Positions 26,141 through 34,913 of a stretch of DNA of 64,000 nucleotides are shown piece by piece. This DNA comes from RHLJ01 sp965212165 (GTDB taxonomy: Bacteria; Bacteroidota; Rhodothermia; Balneolales; Balneolaceae). Location: assembly GCA_965212165.1 (NCBI GenBank), contig OZ243096.1, forward strand, positions 310,001 through 374,000. Direction: 5' to 3'. Made by a program: the position numbers and the translations under genes. The notes beneath the pieces were generated by a model, which worked only from the letters and a program-made list of their open reading frames with translations, searched no databases and was not told the DNA's origin. Within the stretch, counting starts at the first letter, position 1. Every line of letters starts with the position of its first letter.

Positions 26141-27148
26141 ATGATTAAAGCCACCTTACATGATATTGCTGAAAAAACTGGGTTATCAGTATCCACAGTT
26201 TCTAGAATTCTTAGAGGTGAATCGAAAACTAGTTCCGAAAATGTAGCTTTAACCATTAAAACAGCTCTTGAAATCAATTATCCAATTAACTCAAGGTTGT
26301 TAAATGGAAGGTATAGCTATAAGAATAAGATAAGAGTGGCTTTAATTACATCATTCTATCCAGAAGAATTCTATTCTACCTTCTTCTTTGGCTTTAACAT
26401 GGCTTCTGAAGAGGCTAATGTAAATTTATCTCTTCATGTTTTTAATCCAGAACATGGAAGTCTTTATGAGTTTATAACCGAGTTAAGTTATAATTCTATT
26501 GAGTCTGCTATCTTATTCTTACCAACTCTACAAGAATCTGATTATCAAGACTTGATTACAAACATCCCTAACGATTTTAATATGGTGTCGGTTGCCCCAT
26601 TATTTAATCCAATTTTAGATACTGTTACATTTGATTCTTACAGAGGTGGCTATATAGTCGCTCAGCACTTTTATGAGAAGGGCTATAAAGAAGTAGGGCT
26701 TGTTACTGGACCAATTAATAAAAATGAGTCTTTATTAAGAAAAAATGGTTTTCTAGATTTTGTAAATCAAAAGCCAGAAATGAATTTGGTATGGCAATTT
26801 GAGGGGGATTATAGTTTAAAATCTGGGAAATCTGCCTTTGAGAGTTATAAAGATGCCTCAAAAAAACCAAGAGCAATCTTTTGCAGTAACGATTACATGT
26901 GTTTAGGCTTTTTAGAACAGGCCTCAAAGAATAAAATACAAATTCCTGAAGATGTAGCTATTGCAGGATATGATGACATCCCAATTTGCGGTTTTGTACA
27001 TCCAGCTATCACTTCTGTACATACTGATCATGAAATGTTAGCCAAGAAAGCATTTAATATTTTAAGTGAAAAGATGGAGCATTCAAGTCCTCATACAGGG
27101 ATTTTAAGCGTTATCCCTGTTACACTTTCGATTCGCCAATCTTCTTAG
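26141..27148 (+). CDS. LacI family transcriptional regulator
   Basis: A 335-residue sugar-responsive repressor or activator. The N-terminal helix-turn-helix is TLHDIAEKTGLSVSTVSRILRGE (about 4-26), followed by the hinge near residues 45-55. A periplasmic-binding-protein-like effector domain fills the rest: the VTFDSYRGGYIVAQHF segment, GLVTGP, then AIFCSNDYMCLGFLEQA and VAIAGYDDIPICGFVHPAITSV near the C-terminus. Two matching operators lie in its upstream region, so autoregulation and control of the divergent envelope cluster are likely. GH30 and SGNH hydrolase genes converge on it from the other side. The inducer is probably an oligosaccharide, by inference. Confidence 0.92.
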   Translation: MIKATLHDIAEKTGLSVSTVSRILRGESKTSSENVALTIKTALEINYPINSRLLNGRYSYKNKIRVALITSFYPEEFYSTFFFGFNMASEEANVNLSLHVFNPEHGSLYEFITELSYNSIESAILFLPTLQESDYQDLITNIPNDFNMVSVAPLFNPILDTVTFDSYRGGYIVAQHFYEKGYKEVGLVTGPINKNESLLRKNGFLDFVNQKPEMNLVWQFEGDYSLKSGKSAFESYKDASKKPRAIFCSNDYMCLGFLEQASKNKIQIPEDVAIAGYDDIPICGFVHPAITSVHTDHEMLAKKAFNILSEKMEHSSPHTGILSVIPVTLSIRQSS

Positions 27149-27204
27149 AAAAAAGCCTACCTAAAGTACTTTCTTAACTTGGTCTATATATTAAGAGTGA
27201 GTTA

Positions 27205-28989
27205 CTAATTTTGTTGAGTTAGATTTACAAATTTTTGATAGTACTCTCTAGCTTTAAGTGTATCCCCTGTTAGTATATGATATCGGGCATAATTATATAC
27301 CAATCGAGCAGATTCTGAATCTAATTTTTCACTTTCTCTTAACCAATACCCAGCTTTATCCAGTTCATTATTCAATAAATATAATGACGATAATACATCT
27401 ATATATCGAGGATCATAATTACCATCATTTAAGATCTGGGTAACCATATTCACCAAATATGTATCCATGGACCTATTATTTACTGCGTACTCAATTCCTT
27501 TTTCGATTAGATCAGTTGAGTTTAATTGCCATTTTAATAGCTCATAATAATGCGTAATTACCGCTGTAGAATCATTTTCTTCTTTGGCTCTATTAATTAC
27601 ATCGGTTAATGCTAAAGGTACAAGTCTATTATTCCTAGCTGCACTAGCTGCAACTGAATCTGTGTAAGATTGAGATATGTAATTTTGAAATATTTTCTGA
27701 AACGCAAACAATTCTTCATCAATAGTAACCCCCTTAGTAAAAGGATATCCAACTAATAATCTAGAAATTGAAGTGCTTGAATGTGTTTGCTCGAACCTAC
27801 TAACCTGTTGAGGAACATTAAACCCATTTGGGCTATAGTAATCTTTTACTTTCTGCATTTCTAGAATGCTCTTGTAAAATAATTCTGCCATTTGAATATG
27901 ACCATATGCATTAGGGTGTAAATGGTCTGTAAAGATAGATTCATCTTCTATACTGCTAACCGAAGAGTCTCTAAGTAGTTTTTGTATATCTACCATATTC
28001 ACCCCTGTTCTATTGGATGATTTAAGTATGAATTCATTAATTCCTTCTGGACCTCTAAATCTAATTCCATCAAGTTCCTTAGCTTTTTCAAATTCTTTTA
28101 GTGCTTGTGTAGTATTCTCTTCGTCAAATAACTGTTGTGCATTGTTATATGCTACTAAAGCATCTTGGTTCTCACCTAATGGAGGCTGATCCTTTAAGTT
28201 AGATGCAATTGTGCCTATAAATACTGGGATCTCTTCATCTACAAATAGATCTATAACATCACCGATATTACTTTCGAATTGACGAACCCCACTATTGTAC
28301 AAATCACTGCCAATTTCAATATTAGATTCCTTAATAACCTTTGCCATAAGCGTGCGCTTCTCGGGATCTGCCTCAGCCTCACCTTTTAACACACTCTCTA
28401 ATACTTGAAACAACCTTAGGTTTTTTAAGCTAAGAACCAGTCTTTTTACAAATATGCTATTTACCAAACCGAATTGAGTTGTTGCTACACCAAATGATCC
28501 ATAGAATTCATTATGTCCTGCATAAATGATTACTGCATCTGGATCATATGGCATTACCCTTTTGGAAAGGTCTCTTATTACATAACTATTTACAGCAGTC
28601 ATGCCCAGATTAATAACCTCAACATTTAGTCCATTTGTATTTAATAGTAGTTTTTGTTCTAACTGATTGGCAAAGCTATAATAAAAGTTATGAGGAAAGC
28701 CTAGGGTAGACGAACCTCCAAACACAAAAACTCTAAGTGTGTTTGCTGCTTTTTCTTTTTTAAACGGATTTGGTGCAATATTAGGTTGAAAGGTAGGAAA
28801 GTACCTTTTTACAAATTCTGGGTTCGCAATTAAGTGGTCTGTATTTGCGGCATACTCAATAAAAAGGTCTTGTCTTTCATTACTGTAACTAGATAGTCTT
28901 AACCCAAGTTCAATTATTGCTAATATTAGAACTGGAAAAAGTATCGTTATTAACCAGAATAGTATTTTCTTTTGGTATGATATAGACAT
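27205..28989 (-). CDS. SGNH/GDSL hydrolase with C-terminal helical-repeat region
   Basis: A 594-residue protein with an N-terminal membrane anchor (about 8-30). The SGNH blocks are present: RVFVFGGSSTLGFP with nucleophile Ser93 (block I), NLGMTAVNSY (block II), YAGHNEFYG with Asn160 (block III), and TDHLHPNAYGH with Asp/His at about 355/358 (block V). About 150 residues containing a TPR-like ALKEFEKAKEL segment are inserted between blocks III and V. The C-terminal part (about 450-594) is helical, with repeats resembling tetratricopeptide units (ELDKAGYWLRESEKLD, DTLKAREYYQKFVNL). Such enzymes can be carbohydrate esterases or lipases. Position 40 bp after the GH30 gene favours a glycan role, but the substrate is not shown. 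Confidence 0.82.
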   Translation of the reverse strand: MSISYQKKILFWLITILFPVLILAIIELGLRLSSYSNERQDLFIEYAANTDHLIANPEFVKRYFPTFQPNIAPNPFKKEKAANTLRVFVFGGSSTLGFPHNFYYSFANQLEQKLLLNTNGLNVEVINLGMTAVNSYVIRDLSKRVMPYDPDAVIIYAGHNEFYGSFGVATTQFGLVNSIFVKRLVLSLKNLRLFQVLESVLKGEAEADPEKRTLMAKVIKESNIEIGSDLYNSGVRQFESNIGDVIDLFVDEEIPVFIGTIASNLKDQPPLGENQDALVAYNNAQQLFDEENTTQALKEFEKAKELDGIRFRGPEGINEFILKSSNRTGVNMVDIQKLLRDSSVSSIEDESIFTDHLHPNAYGHIQMAELFYKSILEMQKVKDYYSPNGFNVPQQVSRFEQTHSSTSISRLLVGYPFTKGVTIDEELFAFQKIFQNYISQSYTDSVAASAARNNRLVPLALTDVINRAKEENDSTAVITHYYELLKWQLNSTDLIEKGIEYAVNNRSMDTYLVNMVTQILNDGNYDPRYIDVLSSLYLLNNELDKAGYWLRESEKLDSESARLVYNYARYHILTGDTLKAREYYQKFVNLTQQN

Positions 28990-29029
28990 TCGTAACTATG
29001 CTTAAAATTTTATTTAAATTTGTAATATA

Positions 29030-30436
29030 TCAAAAGACTAGTGTTGTAACCGCTCCAGAGCTCAATGATATTGAATAATAATTTCCATCTATTGATAATT
29101 CTAATTTTTTACTCCCATCAGTATCGTTAAGAACAATTAGTACTATACGATCATCTGGAGTTTTAAATGCAACATTTGGCAAACCATTTATCTCATTCGA
29201 TGAAACCCTTACTGAACCTGGCCTAACAAATTTAGATGCATGTGCAATAATATAATAAGCGGGGTTTCTTGTAATACTATTTCCCTCTATTGTTACACCT
29301 CCTAGGCATCGGTCACAACCACCATCGGTGTGTGGATCTTGGTTTTCATCTGCAGCAAGATTCCATTGTAATACATTTCTACTCCAGTTTCGAGTTGCAC
29401 CGACAATAAGGTTTCTTGTGTGCCAAGCTAAATCACCAGAAAAATTACCAGGCGCTCCAATCCATTGTTCAGTAAAGTAAATATTTTTATCAGGATGAGC
29501 TTCATGTACTTCCCCAAGTGCTGAAATACTTCCTGCATAAAAATGAAAAGCAGATCCATCTATATATTTTTTTGCTTCTGGATCATTTAAAATATTAATC
29601 GGGTAGTCGGGGCGGTCTGCATTATGATCCCATATAATTATTTTTGTATTAATATTAGCTAGTTCAAAAGCTGGACCTAAATGATTTTTGATGAAATTTT
29701 TCTGTTCATTGCTCGACATTACCATACTTGGATTGTTCCCATCATGCTGAGGTTCATTTTGGATAGTAATTGCATCAATTTTAATCCCTTCAGCCTCCAT
29801 AGCTTCAATGTATTTAACAAAGTAATTAGCATATACATCATAGTATTCTACTTTAAGACTCCCACCTACAGTACTATTATTAGTCTTCATCCAAGAAGGG
29901 GCAGACCATGGAGATCCAAGAATCTTTATATCAGGATTAATATTGAGTATCTCTTTTAAAACAGGAATTAAATGAGATTTGTCTGGTTCTAGACTAAAAC
30001 TTTCTAGGTTTATATCGGTTTGGCCTTGTGGTAAATCATTATAAGTGAATGGTGCTGCATCTAAATCGGAAGCTCCCACACTTACTCTTAAATAGCTTAT
30101 GCCGATTTTACCGTCACCTTCTCCAAACAATTCATTTAATAACTCTGACTTTTCCTCATTATTCATATTATGGATATGGAATGCACTTCCACCTGTTAAA
30201 GTAAAACCAAAGCCATCAATCTCTTGAAATGTGATAGATGAATTAACTTCTAAAACGGTATTTGTGGTTGTGTTAGTAATTGAATTTATCCCTCCTTCAA
30301 TTTCTTGAAATAACGCTTGCTGATTTGAAGTTGTCAGCCACATTGATGGACTAAAAGAACTACTTGGTTCTGTAGTTTTACATCCTATCATTAATAATAC
30401 GATCACAACTGCTATCGTCGATCTAGATTTTATCAT
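29030..30436 (-). CDS. Glycoside hydrolase family 30 lipoprotein
   Basis: A 468-residue surface or periplasmic glycosidase with a lipoprotein signal ending LMIGC (Cys19). The GH30 catalytic TIM barrel is clear: FQEIDGFGFTLTGGSA (about 70-85), SYLRVSVGASDLDAAPFTY, KILGSPWSAPSWMKTN, ITIQNEPQ with the acid/base Glu228, and YFTEQWIG with the nucleophile Glu323. The C-terminal beta domain ends near KLELSIDGNYYSISL. GH30 members include beta-glucosylceramidase and endo-beta-1,6-glucanase. The pattern here is closer to subfamilies 1 and 3 than to the bacterial xylanases of subfamily 8. It is the first gene of a two-gene unit with the SGNH hydrolase. A beta-1,6-linked glucan substrate is a guess from family knowledge. 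Confidence 0.9.
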   Translation of the reverse strand: MIKSRSTIAVVIVLLMIGCKTTEPSSSFSPSMWLTTSNQQALFQEIEGGINSITNTTTNTVLEVNSSITFQEIDGFGFTLTGGSAFHIHNMNNEEKSELLNELFGEGDGKIGISYLRVSVGASDLDAAPFTYNDLPQGQTDINLESFSLEPDKSHLIPVLKEILNINPDIKILGSPWSAPSWMKTNNSTVGGSLKVEYYDVYANYFVKYIEAMEAEGIKIDAITIQNEPQHDGNNPSMVMSSNEQKNFIKNHLGPAFELANINTKIIIWDHNADRPDYPINILNDPEAKKYIDGSAFHFYAGSISALGEVHEAHPDKNIYFTEQWIGAPGNFSGDLAWHTRNLIVGATRNWSRNVLQWNLAADENQDPHTDGGCDRCLGGVTIEGNSITRNPAYYIIAHASKFVRPGSVRVSSNEINGLPNVAFKTPDDRIVLIVLNDTDGSKKLELSIDGNYYSISLSSGAVTTLVF

Positions 30437-30522
30437 TCGTAAAGGGTCTTCAATTTTTTTATTGAAAATAAAATAGCAAAACTTCAGCTATCATCTTGAA
30501 CTTTATTCTATATGTACAGCAT

Positions 30523-30556
30523 AAAAAAAGCCTCTTCTGAAAACAGAAGAGGCTTT
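30523..30556 (-). terminator. Rho-independent terminator after rpoC
   Basis: A perfect 13-bp stem (30527-30539 with 30544-30556, AAAA loop) with core GCCTCTTCTG/CAGAAGAGGC. On the minus strand it is followed by a seven-base T tract counted from the end of the stem. It sits 24 bp after the rpoC stop and ends the tRNA-tuf-rpoBC transcript. Confidence 0.95.
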
Positions 30557-30580
30557 AAAATGTCAAAACAGATTATAGAG

Positions 30581-33500
30581 TTATTCTTCTCCAGCTACTG
30601 TTTCTGTATCGTCGCCACTAAGTGCTTCGAATACTTTTGCAACTTCCACATCACCTTCTTCCATGTCCTTCTTAGATCCAACAACAATATCATTGTAATC
30701 TTTAAGACCTGTACCTGCAGGTACTTTATGACCAACCACCACATTTTCTTTAAGACCGCGGAGGAAATCTCTCTTAGCTTCAATAGAAGCTTGAGTAAGT
30801 ACTTTAGTAGTTTCTTGGAAAGAAGCTGCTGATAACCAACTTTCAGTAGATAGAGCTGCTCGAGTGATACCTAGAAGAATTGGTTTAGAAATAGCTGGTT
30901 CAGCTTCTCTAGTTTGCAATTCATCTTTTCCATCTTTGATTAACGTGTTGTTTACATCTCTAACTTCACGACGATCAAGAATAGTACCTTTCTTAAGCTC
31001 ACTTCCACCTGCTTCAGTAATAACAAACTTACCGATCAACTCATCGTTACGTACGTTCATTTCAAAGCGGTCAACTTTATCGCCTTCTAAGAACATAGTA
31101 TCACCTGGATCAGTAATTTCTACTTTCTGCATCATGGTGCTAACGATAACTTCAATATGCTTATCATTAATTTTTACACCCTGTAGTCGGTAAACTTCCT
31201 GTATCTCATTTACTAAGTATGATTGTACTGCATATGGCCCAAGAATATTTAAAATATCCTGTGCTGGAACAGTTCCATCAGAAAGTTGCTGACCTGCTTT
31301 TACAAAGTCATTAGACTGAACAAGAATATGCTTGCTTAGTGAAATAAGATATTTCTTCTCATCAGTACCGTCTTTTGATTTAACGATAACTTCTTGAGAA
31401 CCTCTTTTTCTTCCACCCATTTCTACAATACCATCAATCTCAGATACAGCAGCTGGATCACTTGGTGAACGAGCCTCAAAAAGCTCAGTTACACGAGGAA
31501 GACCTGCAGTAATATCTTTCGATTTAGATGTTGCTCTTGGAATCTTAGCTATAACCTGACCAGAAGAAACTTTCTCACCATTTTCAATGGTAATGTGAGT
31601 ATCTACTGGTAGAGTACTTTCTCTAAGGATATCACCTTTTCCTTTAACTACAAGCGTAGGAACAAGGGTTCTATCTTTTGAATCAACAATTACTTTTTCA
31701 CGGTGACCAGTTTGAGCATCAGTATCATCTGTAAAGGTAATTCCTTCGATGATGTCTTTATATTCAAGAGTACCGTCAATTTCTGAGAAGATAAGTGCAT
31801 TATATGGATCCCACTTACAAAGCTGAGCTCCTTTTGGAACCATATCGCCTTCTTCAACCATCATTTCGCAACCATAAGGCACGTTATAACTGATAAGAAC
31901 TTTATCTTCGTCGTCAACAATTTTAAGTTCACCTGCACGGCTAAGAACTACATTATGCTCTTCTTCGCCATCGTCGTATACAACAACACGAACATTTTCA
32001 AATTCAACTTTACCATCGAATTTTGCTTTGTGCTGAGAATCTGCTTCAAGACGAGAAGCTGTACCACCAACGTGGAAAGTACGAAGTGTTAGCTGTGTAC
32101 CAGGCTCACCAATTGATTGAGCTGCAATTACACCTACTGCTTCACCTTTTTCTACAACTGTTCCACGAGCAAGGTCACGACCATAACATTTCGCACAAAC
32201 ACCGCGACCAGTTTCGCAAGTTAATACTGAACGGATGTCAACATCTTCGATAGAAGTTTCAGCAATTTTCTTTGCTACTTCTTCATCAATCATTTGATTT
32301 GCTTCACAAAGAGTCTCATCTGAAATAGGATCAACGATATCATATAAAGAGTATCGACCGATAATACGATCTTCTAATCTTTCAATTACATCTTCATTGT
32401 CTTTAAGAGCAGCCATTTTTATACCACGTAACGTACCGCAATCTTCTTCAGTAATGATAACATCCTGAGAAACGTCAACTAGACGACGAGTTAGATAACC
32501 CGCATCGGCAGTTTTAAGTGCTGTATCGGCAAGACCTTTACGAGCACCGTGAGTAGAAATAAAGTACTCGAGTACAGTAAGACCTTCTTTGAATGAAGAT
32601 AGGATTGGGTTTTCAATAACCTCATTTCCTTGCTGCATTGAACTCTTTTGTGGCTTAGCCATCAATCCACGCATTCCACCGAGCTGACGAATCTGCTCTT
32701 TAGAACCTCTCGCACCAGAATCAGCCATCATAAACACTGGATTGAAACCTTCACGGTCATCAGCCAATGCTTGAAATAAAGTTTCTGATACACGGTTTGT
32801 GGTGCTTGTCCACTTATCAATTACCTGATTATAACGTTCGTTATCAGTAATGAAACCCATCTCATAGCGGCCCTGAATATCAGTTACTTCATCTTTAGCA
32901 CCGTTAATCAAGTTCGCTTTTGCGTCTGGGATGATAATATCATCTAGGCTAAACGAAAGTCCACCTAGAGTTGCATTTTCATATCCAATTTTCTTCATGT
33001 CATCCAAGAAAGTAGAACAACGTGCAGTACCACATCTTCCATGAATATCACCAATCAAAATACGGAGCTCTTTTTTACCCAGAGTTTTGTTGATGTAACC
33101 CATTTCTTCAGGTACAATAGCATTGAAAATCACACGTCCAGTTGAAGTTTTTATAACTTCTGTTACTGGCTCGCCTTCCGGATTTAATGCAGTAATTCTA
33201 ACATTGATTTTCGAATGTATATCAATACGCCCTTGATCGAATGCAATAATTACTTCGTCAGGAGATGAAAAGGTTTTACCTTCTCCATTCTGACCGCCTC
33301 TTGGCTTAGTTAGATAATAAAGACCTAAGATCATATCCTGAGATGGAACCGCTATAGGACCACCACTTGCAGGACTCATAATATTGTGAGAACCAAGCAT
33401 CAATACAGAAGCTTCAAGCACTGCATCATGACTTAACGGTAAATGAACCGCCATTTGATCACCATCAAAATCAGCATTAAATGCTGTACATGCTAATGGG

Positions 33501-34888
33501 TGAAGTCTAATCGCTTTTTCTTCAATTAATACTGGTTGAAATGCTTGAATACCCAATCTATGAAGAGTTGGAGCACGGTTTAGCATTACTGGGTGTCCGT
33601 CAATTACATTCTCGAGAACTTCCCATACAACAGCATCTCTACGATCAACTACTTTCTTCGCACTTTTTACAGTTTTAACATAACCGCGTTCAATCAAGCG
33701 ACGAATAATAAATGGTTTGTAAAGCTCAACCGCCATTTCTTTAGGAAGACCACACTCATGCATTTTGAGTTCTGGACCTACTACAATTACAGAACGTCCA
33801 GAATAATCAACACGCTTACCAAGTAAGTTCTGACGGAAACGACCACTCTTACCTTTAAGCATATCACTTAAAGATTTCAGAGGACGGTTGTTATTACGTA
33901 CAGCGTTAGATTTTCTAGAATTGTCATATAAAGAATCAACCGCTTCCTGTAACATACGTTTCTCATTACGGAGAATTACATCAGGAGCTTTAATGTCGAT
34001 TAGTCTTTTTAAACGATTGTTTCTAATAATTACACGACGGTAAAGGTCATTCAAATCAGAAGTTGCAAATCGACCACCTTCAAGTGGTACTAGCGGGCGT
34101 AATTCTGGCGGAATTACTGGAATCACACTTTGACACATCCATTCAGGACGGTTTTCAGTATGCTGATTTGCAGTTCTAAAAGACTCAATTACTTGAAGTC
34201 GTTTCAATTTTTTCTTCTTACGCATTTGTGAAGTCTCATGCTTCACTTCGTAACGTAATTGGTACGCTAATTCATCAAGATCTAGATCAGCAAGCATAGC
34301 TGCTAGTGCATCCGCACCTTCTTTAACGATGAATTTATCATCTTCATCATCATCAAGATCAAAATTGTCTTCAGGAAGTTGATCAAAGATATCATACTTC
34401 TCTTCTTCTGAAATTAAATCGCCTTTAGCATAACCTAAATCACGAGCAAGACCCGGATTAATGATTACAAACGTTTCATAATAAACGATACGATCTAGGT
34501 TTTTTGAAGAGAGACCCAGAAGGTAGGCAATTTTGTTTGGTAAAGATTTGAAATACCAGATATGAACAACAGGCACAGTAAGTGTAATGTGACCCATTCG
34601 CTCACGGCGAACTGCTTTTCTGGTTACTTCAACACCACAACGGTCACAGATAATACCTTTATAACGGATACGCTTGTATTTACCGCAATGGCATTCGTAA
34701 TCCTTTACAGGTCCGAAAATCTTTTCACAGAAAAGACCGTCCATCTCTGGTTTAAAGGTTCTGTAGTTGATGGTCTCTGGTGTTAAAACTTCACCATGAG
34801 ATCTTGATAATATAGTTTCAGCAGAAGCAAGGGAAATTCCAATGCTTTTAAAGTCATTCGTTACTGCTAATGTTTTTGTGATTGGCAA
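30581..34888 (-). CDS. rpoC: DNA-directed RNA polymerase subunit beta'
   Basis: Catalytic beta' subunit, 1435 residues. The N-terminal zinc site is CHCGKYKRIRYKGIICDRCG (about 67-86). The catalytic Mg-binding motif NADFDGDQMAVH and its neighbour VMLNRAPTLHRLGIQAF are intact. The second zinc cluster (CETGRGVCAKCYG, plus an upstream Cys) and the bridge/trigger region with RGSKEQIRQLGGMRGLM are present. The start is TTG at 34886-34888: no in-frame ATG occurs before residue 49, and an ideal GGAGG lies 7 nt upstream. It follows rpoB by 25 bp and ends at a strong terminator. It is essential and should be expressed with rpoB. Confidence 0.98.
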   Translation of the reverse strand: MPITKTLAVTNDFKSIGISLASAETILSRSHGEVLTPETINYRTFKPEMDGLFCEKIFGPVKDYECHCGKYKRIRYKGIICDRCGVEVTRKAVRRERMGHITLTVPVVHIWYFKSLPNKIAYLLGLSSKNLDRIVYYETFVIINPGLARDLGYAKGDLISEEEKYDIFDQLPEDNFDLDDDEDDKFIVKEGADALAAMLADLDLDELAYQLRYEVKHETSQMRKKKKLKRLQVIESFRTANQHTENRPEWMCQSVIPVIPPELRPLVPLEGGRFATSDLNDLYRRVIIRNNRLKRLIDIKAPDVILRNEKRMLQEAVDSLYDNSRKSNAVRNNNRPLKSLSDMLKGKSGRFRQNLLGKRVDYSGRSVIVVGPELKMHECGLPKEMAVELYKPFIIRRLIERGYVKTVKSAKKVVDRRDAVVWEVLENVIDGHPVMLNRAPTLHRLGIQAFQPVLIEEKAIRLHPLACTAFNADFDGDQMAVHLPLSHDAVLEASVLMLGSHNIMSPASGGPIAVPSQDMILGLYYLTKPRGGQNGEGKTFSSPDEVIIAFDQGRIDIHSKINVRITALNPEGEPVTEVIKTSTGRVIFNAIVPEEMGYINKTLGKKELRILIGDIHGRCGTARCSTFLDDMKKIGYENATLGGLSFSLDDIIIPDAKANLINGAKDEVTDIQGRYEMGFITDNERYNQVIDKWTSTTNRVSETLFQALADDREGFNPVFMMADSGARGSKEQIRQLGGMRGLMAKPQKSSMQQGNEVIENPILSSFKEGLTVLEYFISTHGARKGLADTALKTADAGYLTRRLVDVSQDVIITEEDCGTLRGIKMAALKDNEDVIERLEDRIIGRYSLYDIVDPISDETLCEANQMIDEEVAKKIAETSIEDVDIRSVLTCETGRGVCAKCYGRDLARGTVVEKGEAVGVIAAQSIGEPGTQLTLRTFHVGGTASRLEADSQHKAKFDGKVEFENVRVVVYDDGEEEHNVVLSRAGELKIVDDEDKVLISYNVPYGCEMMVEEGDMVPKGAQLCKWDPYNALIFSEIDGTLEYKDIIEGITFTDDTDAQTGHREKVIVDSKDRTLVPTLVVKGKGDILRESTLPVDTHITIENGEKVSSGQVIAKIPRATSKSKDITAGLPRVTELFEARSPSDPAAVSEIDGIVEMGGRKRGSQEVIVKSKDGTDEKKYLISLSKHILVQSNDFVKAGQQLSDGTVPAQDILNILGPYAVQSYLVNEIQEVYRLQGVKINDKHIEVIVSTMMQKVEITDPGDTMFLEGDKVDRFEMNVRNDELIGKFVITEAGGSELKKGTILDRREVRDVNNTLIKDGKDELQTREAEPAISKPILLGITRAALSTESWLSAASFQETTKVLTQASIEAKRDFLRGLKENVVVGHKVPAGTGLKDYNDIVVGSKKDMEEGDVEVAKVFEALSGDDTETVAGEE

Positions 34889-34895
34889 GGGTGTT

Positions 34896-34900
34896 CCTCC
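34896..34900 (-). promoter_or_regulatory. Ribosome binding site that fixes the rpoC TTG start
   Basis: GGAGG on the minus strand, seven bases (AACACCC) before the TTG at 34888. It is a full-strength Shine-Dalgarno sequence and decides the unusual start codon. Confidence 0.85.
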
Positions 34901-34913
34901 GAATTAACAGTGA

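Noticed and set aside
30512..30832. 106-residue plus-strand ORF over the rpoC end and terminator
   Set aside because: It starts in the rpoC terminator region and runs antisense to conserved rpoC codons.
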